Shown one piece after another: positions 1-10,560 of a stretch of 64,000 nucleotides of DNA. The stretch is from Labyrinthula sp. Ha (taxonomy: Eukaryota > Sar > Bigyra > Labyrinthulida > Labyrinthulaceae). The stretch lies in assembly GCA_015227615.1 (NCBI GenBank), contig JAALGZ010000038.1, positions 1-64,000 on the forward strand. The letters are read 5' to 3'. Both the position numbers and the translations under genes were made by a program. The first letter of the stretch is position 1; each line of letters starts with the position of its first letter. The notes beneath the pieces were generated by a model. It was not told the origin of the DNA, did no database searches, and saw only the letters and a program-made list of their open reading frames with translations.

Positions 1-66
1 TCTCCCCAAAATTTTCATCCAAACGCGACGAACCAAGTATACCAAGAGTAGGAACAAAAAAAAGCT

Positions 67-423
67 ATGAGTGAACCTAAACCAATTCTTAAGCATGACC
101 ACACCACACACACAGACAAGCATATAAGCTTTGATGAAAAAGTGATCTCTGAGCATGATAAGTTGCGCGGGACTAGGGAAAAAATAGATGAACCAGATAC
201 ACCATATCCAAACGACGACATAGGTGACATAACTGAACAGCAGCAAAAAGTAAAAGAAGATTTGACAGCTGTGAAAGAACAACTAGAAAATATGAACTCA
301 GTTCCTGAAATATTGGAAGAGGTAAATCATAAACAGTTTGAAAAGAAGCGAAAAGAGCACTACAATGAATTTGAAAAGATGAAAGCTTGGAAGAAAGAAC
401 ACCAGAATGAAGAAGACGAATAG
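67..423 (+). CDS. Protein phosphatase 1 inhibitor-2 (IPP-2/Glc8-like)
   Basis: A 118-residue acidic, hydrophilic protein, predicted to be disordered, that should bind the PP1 catalytic subunit in cytosol and nucleus. Three hallmarks of the PPP1R2/Glc8 family appear in order. A SILK-type element (KPILK) lies at residues 5-9. The block KIDEPDTPYP at 39-48 matches the conserved GSK3 site, with Thr45 as the phospho-acceptor. FEKKRKEHYNE at 91-101 matches the helix that covers the PP1 active site. Human PPP1R2 is about 205 residues, so this is a short form. The reading frame is complete and intronless. Its stop is 3 nt from the stop of the opposing CX9C gene, so the two mRNAs must overlap at their 3' ends. 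The family call is strong; regulation by phosphorylation is inferred from the family. Confidence 0.9.
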   Translation: MSEPKPILKHDHTTHTDKHISFDEKVISEHDKLRGTREKIDEPDTPYPNDDIGDITEQQQKVKEDLTAVKEQLENMNSVPEILEEVNHKQFEKKRKEHYNEFEKMKAWKKEHQNEEDE

Positions 424-426
424 AGT

Positions 427-585
427 TTATCCTTTCATACACTCTTCAAATTCTTTTTCTGCTTTTCTGCAATATCCTAAACTGTTAAGTTTTTTATTAG
501 ATGTACTAAATTCTTTGTTGTTGCTCCTCAAGCACTTCTTATACGCTTCATAAGATTTCGAGCAGTTCTTTTCAGCTTTATCCAT
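427..585 (-). CDS. Small twin CX9C (CHCH) mitochondrial-type protein
   Basis: A 52-residue ORF. Two CX9C motifs are visible: Cys8-Cys18 and Cys39-Cys49, separated by about 20 residues rich in Asn, Ser and Lys. This is the helix-hairpin (CHCH) layout of small proteins oxidised by Mia40/Erv1 in the mitochondrial intermembrane space. Known members act in cytochrome oxidase assembly, ribosome assembly or lipid transfer. The sequence does not tell me which subfamily this belongs to. There is no presequence, as is usual for Mia40 substrates. It faces the inhibitor-2 gene tail to tail and is divergent from the SLC10A7-like gene. It is too short for ordinary gene-length cut-offs, but the cysteine spacing and lysine/glutamate-rich helices make it convincing. 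Confidence 0.8.
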   Translation of the reverse strand: MDKAEKNCSKSYEAYKKCLRSNNKEFSTSNKKLNSLGYCRKAEKEFEECMKG

Positions 586-995
586 TCTAAGTAATAAAAT
601 CAATATTCTTTTTTTACAACCCGAGAGTGCATTTTGTTACTTTCTCTCCTTGTACTAAGCAATCTTCTATGAAGAGTTATTTGATATCAATTAAAATCTA
701 CGTGGATCTGAACTCTTGTCTTTGCACTGGATAAAAGCGGTATTCACATTCAGACATTCATGTCCTAGGAGCTTATATAATGGAGTTTGATTTACCGAGG
801 AGGTTTGAAGCGGCTAGTAGTGATAGATAACTTGTATCAACCATTTTCTTGTTTGCTCTTGTTTTCGTGAAATTCAGATGGATGGCTTTTATAGGCAGAG
901 TTTAAACTTCATCGAAACTTATTTTACCGTTTAAACAAAAAGAAAACCAAGAAGAAGGTCTCATCGAGAGTTACAGTAAGATTGAGTTGTGCAAA
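586..995. promoter_or_regulatory. Divergent intergenic region (CX9C / SLC10A7-like)
   Basis: About 410 bases between two divergently oriented start codons, so it presumably holds both promoters. A TATA-like string (TATATAATG) lies near 774-782, far from either start. The frame of the SLC10A7-like start codon stays open upstream to about 906 without another ATG, so a further 5' exon cannot be excluded. Nothing else stands out. Confidence 0.4.
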
Positions 996-2203
996 ATGTT
1001 TGAGGATAAACAGAGCATAAAAAATTTTTGCATCAAGTATCTTAAGTTTTAAAGTTTATATTTAGATGGCATTTACCAGCTTTCTTACTAATTGGTTTAC
1101 TTATTGGGTACGCTTTTCCATATCCAGGTACACAGCTAAAAAAACAAGATCTGAAAGGCTTTTGTTTAACTTCTGATGCTTGTGTCTATGATAGCATTGC
1201 CAATTTTCTAGTAGGCATCATTTTCATATTCTCCGGAATCAAGTTAAAAACAGAAGAAATTAAGCAAGCTTTATCAAAGCCTCAGGCCGGCATCTTTGGA
1301 ATCATCTCCATCCTCTTAATCACCCCGCTAATCAGCTTTGTTGTCGTGCTAATTAACTTCAAAATACAAGAGTTCTGTATTGGATTGGCCATTTTTTTCT
1401 CTCAAGCTACAACTTTATCATCAGGCCCGATAATTGCAGCCCAAGCGAAAGCGAATGTTGCTCTTGCTCTTCTTCTTACTGTAACTACGAACATCTTAGC
1501 TGTTATAACAATGCCTTTATTTGTAGTTCAAAGTATAGATATTTTTGTTTCTAGAACAAGCTCAAGTTCAACTTCTGAAAATTCAGTTTCAATTAATGCT
1601 GCACCAATTATTCTAGAGCTTTTGTTTCTAATTTTAGTGCCTCTTACATTTGGTAAATGTTTACGAAAATTTGAATCTGTTAGAAATTTTGCAACAGATT
1701 TTAAATTACATCTCAAACTTTGTACATCTTTTTTTCTTGCTGTAATGGTGTGGATGCAAATTTCGGCTTCTGCAGAGGATTTGAAACAGATTGATGCGGG
1801 ATCAATTTTTGCTGTAATTGCACTTGGGATTATTGTCCATTTAGTTTATCTTTGTTTTAATTTTGTGTGTTGTAAATTTTTGTTGAGCATGCATGAAAAG
1901 GAATTACGTACAGTTGTAATTGTTGCTTCTCAAAAAACTCTTCCTGTTTCAATTACAGTGCTTGAGGTTCTCGATTTAAGTACAATTGGATCTGCTGGGT
2001 TGGTGACAATTCCAATAATTTCATCACATTTTGTCCAAATCGTCATCGATGCGTTCTTAGCAGGTAATTTTTATTTTTCATTGTCAATTTTAGCTTACTG
2101 GGGAGAGAAAAAGTACGAGGATGAAGTAGAAAAACATGCCGAGAAGATTAACTTGGAAGAAGGAAAACAGAAAGAGAGTGAAAAGAACATTGAAATTAGT
2201 TAG
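996..2203 (+). CDS. SLC10A7-like bile acid/sodium symporter family membrane protein
   Basis: Two exons (996-1045 and 1066-2203) give about 395 residues. The unspliced frame hits a stop at 1043. Removing the 20-nt GT...AG intron 1046-1065 joins MFEDKQSIK...YLK to WHLPAFLLIGLLIGYAFPYPG, which is the first membrane helix expected in SLC10A7 and bacterial/plant relatives. Next comes VGIIFIFSGIKLKTEEIKQAL, matching the family's conserved FFNSGLxLKTEEL block. About ten hydrophobic segments follow. A TTLSSGPIIAAQAKAN stretch around residues 150-165 and the QKTLPVS motif in the second half are also typical. The tail is charged (KESEKN). Related proteins lie in Golgi or plasma membrane and influence calcium and glycosylation; the substrate is unknown. 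Family confident, location and substrate inferred. Confidence 0.85.
1046..1065 (+). other. 20-nt spliceosomal intron
   Basis: Starts GTTTTA, ends ATTTAG, and splits codon AA|A (phase 2). It is supported by the reading frame: without removal the conserved first helix of the transporter lies in a different frame from the ATG and a TAA intervenes. No other boundary near here restores the family N-terminus as well. Confidence 0.7.
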
Positions 2204-3312
2204 TTTTACGTTTAGATATTAGAAAAGGTTTTGAGCATTGTCCTGTTTTAGTACATTTGCATTTCAAGTGCATCCGGTCATTGTGCTTCCTAGGTGAAAG
2301 TGTATTAATTTGTGACAACTTTCACATTTACCCCCTGAGGGGGTGCAATTTGACCTACTTAAACGATTTATGACTTTAATTTTGAAGAGTACTTTACTCT
2401 GGTTGAGAATCAAGGGGAAATAGACATCAGGACTCCTGAGTTGTCAATGGTATGAGCTTAGCTTGCTAATGAACCCATTATTGCTTTTTAGGTCACCATG
2501 ACCTGATACTATCATCTAGAGGTAAAAAGCCTTCTTTATTTTGTAGGTAGATGAAATGCTACTGAGTGGGTTTAGAGTACTGTTGATCTCTACATTTATT
2601 AACTTTAGATTAACTAAAACGCTCTATATATTCCTTCATATTGGAGCAGAATGAGTTTTCTTGCATGTAGAAGGAAATACGTCATGTTAGAGTGCAGTAC
2701 ATAAGGCAAGGTTATCTTTTGAAAACATTTTCACAGACATAGAAGGAAGACAAACCATATATTTCAAGAACACTGGAAAGATGCGGGTCGCTCTACAAAC
2801 ATAGTCCGATATCATGCACATGAACTCTACAACTTCTACCTAACTCTGCAGCTTAACTCATTACATATTATGCGCTGGAAAAATTCTGAAACTTATATTC
2901 TACAGATTTCTTAGATCTTCGATGGCTTTTTTCTTCTCATGTCTTCTTATCCAAAGGTACGGCCCGTCAAATATCACCCAAAATAATTATTCTTACGGTT
3001 CTTAAACATTAACAATTTCTCTTCATTCGTGATCCTGAAACTCCAGTTTTTTTTCATTGTCTGTAGCAAAGAATATCGCATCTAGAGCAGTTCTCCGCTG
3101 TTTCACATCTGTTGTTCATATTTTCCCCATTCTTCTTCTTAATCACATTTTTTGCAAATTTTTCTTCCTACCTAACAAAAGACAAATACAATTCAAAATT
3201 AAATTCACCAATAAGGCTTATTCAGCATTGTCAAGCTTATCTAATCTAGAATTTTTTATTGCTGAGAATGATATTATGTCGATTTACTTGATTTACTCTA
3301 GAGGTTATTTTA
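2204..3312. other. Intergenic, hairpin-rich 3' flank of the transporter gene
   Basis: No convincing gene. Two inverted repeats lie close together about 100 bases after the stop. One is an 8-bp stem, GTGAAAGT at 2294-2301 pairing with 2318-2325. The other is a 15-base hairpin at 2330-2344, ACCCCC-TGA-GGGGGT. They could shape the 3' end of the transcript. An open frame from about 3057 lacks an ATG and resembles nothing I know. Confidence 0.4.
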
Positions 3313-3588
3313 ATGATTCCGGTTCCCGTGGAAGCTCTAAGTAAAGTTCATATCGATGAAAATTATCCGTATCTCTGTTGCTTCTTAGTTCTTGGAACAG
3401 TGAATCTTCAGCAAAGGAACACTGTGTTAAACTTAATTAAGCAAGTTAGAATACTTGACTATAGTAGCAGACCTAGTAAGAAAGTAGGATCTAAAAGCAT
3501 TTTTATATTTGAAAATAATGAAACTAAAATTGGTATTTGGTGCATTCAAAACTTAAATTGTACTAGTTTAAGGGATCTTCGGCAATAA
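3313..3588 (+). CDS. Small hypothetical ORF, doubtful
   Basis: 91 codons from ATG to stop with a plausible mixed composition: hydrophobic centre (CCFLVLGTVN), basic patches (RPSKKVG), and a WCIQ motif near the end. I do not recognise a family. The frame stays open a little upstream of the ATG, and the base just before it follows a pyrimidine stretch ending in AG, so this might be the last exon of a decayed or spliced gene. It lies about 600 bases left of retroelement 1. Treat as uncertain. Confidence 0.2.
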   Translation: MIPVPVEALSKVHIDENYPYLCCFLVLGTVNLQQRNTVLNLIKQVRILDYSSRPSKKVGSKSIFIFENNETKIGIWCIQNLNCTSLRDLRQ

Positions 3589-4189
3589 CCATTAGAGAAA
3601 GTTAAACAATCTATTTAATTCAGCTATATGTCGCAAGAGTTCAATGACAGGGTCAGCTGAAAAATCAGTAGAAAGTATATTCCTGGTTAGAGATTGAATG
3701 TTAGGTGTTAATAAATCCTTGCAAAAGTACTTAGTTTCTACTTATACTGGCTTCCTGAGTATATAAATTGATTTTGTTATAGGACTTTCTATTCTATCTT
3801 GGTGTGTTTTTACCATTCGAGCTTCTTCCTCATCTTTTCGTGTATTCTACATCTTGATTCTGAAATTCTCATTTACACCGTCTTAGTTCTGTATTGTTAC
3901 TGAGGAAAATTAAAAGTTCAGAGTGTTTAATTTTGCTACTTGGGCATATAGCCGCGAGGATTCCCTTGAGTCTAGTAGCAGAGATCCATCTTTTTCAAGA
4001 ATTTGAGGAGTTTAGATAAGCTACTCAGTAAGCCTATCGTATTTAAGATCGTGGACAGTATAGGCTTTTAGCATACTCATTTCCAGCTAAAAGAAATTTA
4101 AATTTGAATTCAATATTTTTCCAACTGAATATTTCGCATAAATTCCTTCCTAAAAGAGCATTATTACGACTACCTCCACTGCACGAACT
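3589..4189. other. Intergenic, nothing recognised
   Basis: AT-rich sequence between the doubtful ORF and the left LTR. No coding or RNA signal seen. The last four bases (AACT, 4186-4189) are the left copy of the target-site duplication of element 1. Confidence 0.5.
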
Positions 4190-4426
4190 TGTCTTCGCTG
4201 GTATACCTCCTGACTCTTTCTTCAATCGTAGATATTGTGTGTTAACAGTTAAATATGACAGATATAAACGGTTAGAATATAACAGAACCGATATAAGTAG
4301 TATATTACAAGGTAGTACATACAAGGGTGTGTACATGTCCAATATAGCAAGCGTACACATGGGTGTGTACCGCCTTCTATGTCAACGAATATATTGCTAG
4401 AACGACTATCACGTCCTTTGAGGACA
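4190..4426 (-). repeat. 3' LTR of element 1
   Basis: 237 bp, TGTC...GACA. Differs from the other LTR at two positions by eye. It holds two tandem hairpins (4315-4334 and 4353-4370) with the same GTACACA/TGTGTAC-type stem. The left hairpin has one mismatch in this copy. Confidence 0.95.
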
Positions 4427-4435
4427 TCCCCCCTT
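4427..4435 (-). other. Polypurine tract of element 1
   Basis: AAGGGGGGA on the minus strand, directly against the 3' LTR, where plus-strand DNA synthesis starts in this class of element. Confidence 0.75.
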
Positions 4436-4449
4436 GAAGGAGAGAAGTG

Positions 4450-6240
4450 CTATGCACTTGAAGGTGTGTAAACAATATGAGCTTTAGCATCAAGTTCTAT
4501 TCCACAGCTGCTCCAGTTCTGGCGTAAATTGTTACTTCTGGCGAACATCTCGAACTTGTTGCAGTGAGGAAAAACAAGATCCAAGATCCAGTAGAAAGTT
4601 TCGGGCTTAGCTGAAGGTTCTAAAGGAATAGTCTTGATTGAGTTTGAAAAATGATCTAATTTGTATTCTCCAAAAGTGTCTGAATAGTAAATAGATTCCT
4701 GTTCTCTCCTTTGAAATATTAGGCAGGTCTCTTGAGCATGTTGTAAGAAATAACCTAAACTTTTAAATAAACTTCCAGATCTATGTGATTTGATCCAGGT
4801 AAAGATGTCGATTAAATAATAATTTAGAGATTTGGCCCAAGACAAGGCGCAATGATAAGAAGAATTCGTAACCCACAAAAATAAATAACTTCCAAAAGGG
4901 AAGTGTTGTAAAGGTAAATCTAATTTCATAAATTCAGAGTTAGATAAAGTTGGGTAGTCCAGTGTGATTCCACGTGTAGGATTTGAATTGCCTATCTTCC
5001 ACGGAGGATCAACCACTAAGATTTGAAAAATGTTGTGTTTTGAATAAGGTTTTTCGAATTCCAAATCAAAGATGTTTTGTCTAAATAATCTGGTATCGGG
5101 TGGAGTAAAGTAGATTCTTCCATTACATCCTAAAAGGGTATAGTAATTTCCGCCATTATATTCTAGGATTACCTTGTCGCCTGATAATAAATCCACTGAA
5201 GTAAGTTGCACTTTATTGTCAATGAGAGCCAAAGAGACTGAAATTGAGTCTTGTCGGTATGAATAACTACTTGGTGTATTTCGTAGTTCATCAAATTCTT
5301 GGCAAAAGGTAATAGATTTTGAATATAATGTAGATAGATCAGTCCAGTACGTAGAGGAGTTTAATAAAGTTTTGTAAAGAGTGTCGAGTAATAATTCACT
5401 TCCTTCAACAGCTTTTACTAATGGTTCTGATAGATTAAGTATTCGTGATTTTAAAGCTTCAAAAGAAGAGATACCAAATTGTAGTAAGAATTGTTGACAT
5501 TCATCAGAATCAGCGTATTCCTTTTCCATCAACCTAAGATGTTTGAGGTTCTCGATTCTTCTGAAATAAGGGATCTTAATGTCTTCTGGCTTCGAAGTTA
5601 TTTCGATCTCTTGAGAAAATAAAGTTAGTATCTTTGTCTTTTCAATGTAGGTGTTGAAACGTCCAGGTAAGTTTTTGTGCATCGTTTTAATTCCAAAATG
5701 CTTTTGAAGAAAAGTTCTAAGTTCGACCACATCGAATCTTCTATTATGAAATATTCCAATAGACTGCAAGTTACATAGCCTCTGAATCTGGGTCGAGATT
5801 TGTTGCTTCGATCTAAAAGGTAAATAATCTCCTTCTAAGTGTTCAACATATTTTCCAGATCCGAACTTCATGATTAAAAGACGTAAAATGTTCTTCTCCT
5901 CTGGTAACCATCCTAGGGTATTTCCCCCCGAAATAAAATGAAAATTTAGTTGTTTCTGAAACTTCATCGAGGATAAACGAAAATTGAGGCTGTTGACACG
6001 TGCAAGCTGATTTCTTCTTGAAACATCATGATCTTGTAGAATTCTTGAAATAAGCATCTTGAGGTTATTGTCGTCCATATTTTGAACATAAGAAGTAACT
6101 AGAATAGGAACATCTTCATAAATAGTAACAGCTGGTTCCCAGGTGTCTTGATCATGTTCAAATCCTAACCAGCGGATTTTAAACTCAAAAGAGTTATTGT
6201 CTGTAGCTAATCTACATCCAACAATGCTTTCTATTTCCAA
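4450..6240 (-). CDS. Pol C-terminal module of element 1: chromodomain, Myb-like region, MT-A70 methyltransferase
   Basis: C-terminal part of the retroelement Pol. A chromodomain lies at about 6079-6240 (pattern F-K-I-R-W-L-G-F...D-T-W-E-P), a fold that reads methylated histone tails. At 5716-5919 is a stretch W-x-x-E-E...G-S-G-K-Y...LPFRSKQQIS that resembles a Myb/SANT helix-turn-helix. The last 210 residues (about 4470-5090) match MT-A70 enzymes: DPPW at 4999-5010, then a YPTLSNSEF block, LFLWVT, TWIKSHRSG, and F-A-R-x-x-N-x-x-x-N-W near the end. METTL3/METTL14-type enzymes carry the same series. The expected reaction is N6-methylation of adenine in RNA or DNA using SAM. It follows the integrase GPY/F region (WIGPYQII) with no gap, so it is part of the element rather than a neighbouring host gene. 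Target and activity are inferred. Confidence 0.85.
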   Translation of the reverse strand: MEIESIVGCRLATDNNSFEFKIRWLGFEHDQDTWEPAVTIYEDVPILVTSYVQNMDDNNLKMLISRILQDHDVSRRNQLARVNSLNFRLSSMKFQKQLNFHFISGGNTLGWLPEEKNILRLLIMKFGSGKYVEHLEGDYLPFRSKQQISTQIQRLCNLQSIGIFHNRRFDVVELRTFLQKHFGIKTMHKNLPGRFNTYIEKTKILTLFSQEIEITSKPEDIKIPYFRRIENLKHLRLMEKEYADSDECQQFLLQFGISSFEALKSRILNLSEPLVKAVEGSELLLDTLYKTLLNSSTYWTDLSTLYSKSITFCQEFDELRNTPSSYSYRQDSISVSLALIDNKVQLTSVDLLSGDKVILEYNGGNYYTLLGCNGRIYFTPPDTRLFRQNIFDLEFEKPYSKHNIFQILVVDPPWKIGNSNPTRGITLDYPTLSNSEFMKLDLPLQHFPFGSYLFLWVTNSSYHCALSWAKSLNYYLIDIFTWIKSHRSGSLFKSLGYFLQHAQETCLIFQRREQESIYYSDTFGEYKLDHFSNSIKTIPLEPSAKPETFYWILDLVFPHCNKFEMFARSNNLRQNWSSCGIELDAKAHIVYTPSSA

Positions 6241-6299
6241 CTGCTTAAAATTGTGAACGAATAATGCTTTCAACTTCTTGCTGCCAATAGGGCGAGTAT

Positions 6300-9200
6300 G
6301 TGAATAAAACCAAATGCGTGATGAATGGACAGTTCTAGTCTTCCCTAAGAGAGACTCCACTAAATAGACGTTGCTTGACAAAATGTCTATTATTTGATAG
6401 GGTCCTATCCATGAGAGGCTAGTTTTAGCATTTGCATGTTGTGTACCATGTTCAGAAACTAACACCCAATCCCCAGGTGAGAATTGTAAAATGGGCGTAG
6501 CAGTTTTATTTCTCCTGCTATTTTCAGCTTCTTGTTTAAGCCTCACAACTTCAAAAGTTTGATTTTGTATTGTGTCTAAAGTAGTGATAATATTTTCAAC
6601 ATCAGAAAACATGGCTTCTTTGTCCAAGGGCTTATGAACTTCATTGCCGACTGTTATCGCAAAATGTTGTAAATCACGTTCTATTAAAGGTGTATTCAAC
6701 CTATGATATAAAAATAACTCGTTAGGAGTTCTTCCATCTCTTCTCTCCATAGGTTTACTATTGATGATGTAAGTTATTAAAGATAAAATGCTAGGCCATT
6801 GGGATTCGTGTAATCCGAACTGACTAACTAGCGATTTGAGATAGTTTTAAATGCTATTATTTGCCGTCTCTACTGAACCATTAGTCCATGGCGAGTAGGC
6901 AATAGTAAAATTTTGTTCAAATCCAATTGATTTACTCAAGTAGTGTAGTAAATTATTTGAAAAATGGGACCCATTGTCCGTAATTATTAAAAAATATTCT
7001 GCAAAACCAAAGTTTGCTCTCCATAATAGAAGAGACTCTGCCATTCCTCTTGCGGTAGGCGTTTTATGAAAGGTAAGTTGAGTCTTTCTAGTTGCAGAAT
7101 CTAGTAATACTAATATATAACCTGTTTGATTAATGTAAAGAAAATCAGCACGCAATATTTCGCGTGATTTCTTAGCTAAATGCGTTAGGTGATATGGTCT
7201 CCGTATTATGCGAGGGGACTTTTGACAGTGTAAACACCTGTTTCTGTAAGAAGATAATAAAGAATTTAAATCTTTTTTCCTGATTCCCTGTAAATAAACT
7301 TCGGACAGGTACTTCTTTTCTGCAGAAGCACTAGGATGTCCTCTTAAAATATGGTTCATAATAATATAGCGAGGGATTAAACTTCTTGGTATTACTAATA
7401 AATCATCTTTGTAGTAAATTCCTTCTTTAATTTGAAAATCGGACAATGAATCAGAGTGTAATCTATGTTGATGTTTCTTTAAAGTATTGAAATCTATTGA
7501 TTTAAAAGAGATGTTCGGGTAAAATGGTGAAAGGTAAGAAATGTGTTCGTTCAATAATTCTTGTTGAAGGTTAGAACGATTGGTTGAGACTGAAACTCTT
7601 TCTTCGAGCTCTGTCTCACCAAATGATAAATTAGAAACTTTAGCTGTTATACGAGCTAATTCTGGTTCTTGATTTAATACATCTAAGAAGTTAATCTCGT
7701 TAGAAGGCTTAATTGTTTTCCAATTTTTGAAATCTGGTTCAATATTAGCAACTGTTTGAATTTTTATCTTCTCTGGTTCCTGATCTGCTTCTGTATTTTC
7801 CAAAAACACATCTTGATTAACTTCAGAGTTCGATTCATAAATAAAGTTGCATCTTGAAATATTTGCCTCGTTGGTCTTCCCCCACCGGGTTAAGAGATCA
7901 GAGACAAAATTATCTCTACTAGAAATATGGAAGATGGTTAAGTCAACAGACTGTAACCTCAGAATCCACCTATAAAGGCGATCCAAATAGATTCGACGTT
8001 CATTTTGTTTGATTCTGACTACTGAAAGTAAGGCTCTGTGGTCTGTGTAAATATAGATCCCACCAGAGTGTGTCCTTAGAATAAACCCTATTCGCTCAAA
8101 AGCGTAAATAATTGGGTATAATTCTTTCGAAGAAATATGCCATCTTAATTCACTTGAAATAAAAGAACCCGATAGGAACATAATTGGTCTTGGTTTTAAA
8201 GTTCTGACGTCGTTAGTGACGTTCTTTTCTTCATCTTGAAAAACAGCAAGGCTCCAAACATCTTGAGAGGAGTCTGTAAAAAGTAAAAGTGGTGTTTTTT
8301 CATCATACATTGAAAGGAATCTTTTACTTGAATCAACTATGGCTTGTTTCAGCATCGAATATGCCTGTTCTCTTTCTTCAGTCCATTCGACCTCTTCTTT
8401 TAATCTTTCAACTTCAGATAACTTTTTTCCTTTGAGATTAGCATATTCTGCAAAGGGTTTTCTTAATTGAGAGAGCTTCGGTATATTTGGCGAGAGCCAA
8501 TTCGCTAAATAAACTAATTGTGCTGCCTCATGCCTGTAAGTAGGCTTTGGCATATTTAATATTTTTTTCAAAGAATGCTGGTGAAAAATTCCATTGACCT
8601 CTTTTAATTTCGCGGCCACACCAGATGGTGTGTTGTTCTCCGAAACCGCATTTTCTTAAATTGAAGCGGACTTTTCGAAATATAGCTCTTTGTAATAATT
8701 TTTCTAAAATAATGCATAGTTTTTCAAAAGAAGTTGAGTAAACGAGAAGATCATCTAACCAAGCTAGTACACCATTCTCTTCTGTATTGAATAAATAATC
8801 ACCATCTTGATCAATAACTTCATTAATTATGCGATCAAAGAAAAGCGCTGGGGTGTTTGACCATCCCATTGGTGCGCCATTTAGAGTGTAGGCACTCCTT
8901 CTTGTGACGAGAGTGAATATCTCTCTATGTTCTTTCTTTGTAGGCAGAAAGTCAAAGCCTGAAAGTATGTCCAAAGTAGCATAGAACTTAGTGTTCTTGA
9001 TGGACATTAGTTGCCTTTCTAAATTTGGCAAGTTTAAAGTAGTTGGTTGAGTTATTTGGTTCAACTTAATCATATTCGCTACCATTCGGTAACGATTGAG
9101 AATATTGTCTTCCTTCCAACTTTCGCGTTGACTGTTCGTCATCGTAGCCCAATCACTAGGCTTAGTAATCTTTTTTGTGACAACAAAACAGGATGGCCCC

Positions 9201-10560
9201 AGACTGGGTTCTTTGCTGGAGAAACAATACCAGCCTGTCGTAGAGCTTCAAACTTGAGCTCTAGAAACCTCTCCTCTTCTTTTGTCTGATGATAACCATC
9301 GCTCCTCAGGATTGAGGAGCCTGGTTTAAGTTCCACTTCTATGGGAGTTAGATTAGACATCTGTGCATTAGATTGTCTTAATCCCCATCCAGCACGATAT
9401 TTTGTAAATAAGTCTTTCAAGAAGTTCTGTTGCTGTAAATTAAATGTAGATTCAGAGAGTTTAACATTTATCATATTATTTATTTCCTTGTCTTCCTCCG
9501 CTATTTGAATATTACCCTCGCCGATGCCTATTTCGTTGAATTCTTCAGGCATGTTCTCTTGAACATTGGCTAGTAATACGGGAGTAACTTCGCTGTTATC
9601 AGGATCTCTGTCTAATTTTTCAAAATGAGCTGTTTCTAAGTCTTCAATGGGCTTTACTCTGAGCTCTCTAGCTTCGAGAGTTCGAATATATGTTGCCCCT
9701 TCTTGAGATAAAATAGTTGGCGCATCATTATAAAATTGAAGTGTGGGGGTTTGATTAAATAAACTTAGAATAATCTTCTGTAAATCTTTCTCGATCTCAT
9801 CATATTCCAGTTGTACATCTGTGTCCTGTTGATGTTTAATAATTGAATGATCTAAATTGTTTTTATGGAAAATAAAATATCTTAATACACTTGGCCTGAA
9901 TATTTTGTGAAATTCTTCTGAAGTAAAATCCTTTTCCTGAATAAAAATAACTGAATCTGCTAATTTATAACCACTGCTATAAAAAGTATTGAAAATATAG
10001 AATAAGAATTGAATGTCTGCTTTGATAATATAAAATGTAGAGTGTGATCCTGAATTTTTAAAGAATGATGTAATTTCCTGCTTGTTGAGTTGATTAATAT
10101 AAATCTCCACTGTTGGTCCTTCCAAAGAGTCGTCTTGAATGCCGCGTAAAGAAGGGATTGGTTTAGATATCTGGACTTCGTTTCCACCTTTATCCTATTT
10201 TTCCTTTTCTTTGCTATGATCAGCTTGTGCGAGATCTAACTTGATTCCAAAGTAGTTTAAAGTTCTTTTACCTATAATAACTTCATCCCAATTGGGATCG
10301 TCTACTACAAAAAACTTCTGAACACCTATTCTGAAACTAGTTTCCCCCTGTTTAAGCATAGCCCTAGAGTAGACCACCTTCTTTACTTTCTTCTTAGTTT
10401 TATCCGGGAACTGGACCTCCTTTATATATTGCGGGTCTTCCGTCTTTATGGTATATTGTTCCAACGTCTACAGACTACTAACGTTGTAGTCTGCTCCCGT
10501 GTCCGCAATACCCTTTACGCTGGTATATTGCTTGCTGGAGAGGTGAAAGAGCATCAGAGT
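6300..10560 (-). mobile_element. Protease-RT-RNase H-integrase region of element 1
   Basis: Fossil pol region. A retropepsin motif (DTGAD) is followed by the reverse transcriptase fingers and palm, including the polymerase box (LAWLDDLLVY, near 8735-8770) in the W-x-D-D form that element 2 also uses. RNase H shows LLLFTDSSQD, SSKELYPIIYAF and YTDHRALL. The integrase has a CLHC zinc half-motif, a D of the core in RADFLYINQTGY, TDNGSHFSNN, and SPWTNGSVE for the catalytic glutamate, then a GPY/F subdomain. Order and motifs are those of Ty3/gypsy. The region is interrupted by several breaks. Confidence 0.9.

Noticed and set aside
3057-3344. 95-codon open frame
   Set aside because: No ATG start, AT-rich hydrophobic composition and no family resemblance.
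4450-5090. Methyltransferase as an independent host gene next to the element
   Set aside because: It lies inside the LTRs, is co-linear with integrase and chromodomain, ends near the polypurine tract, and the same order recurs in element 2.
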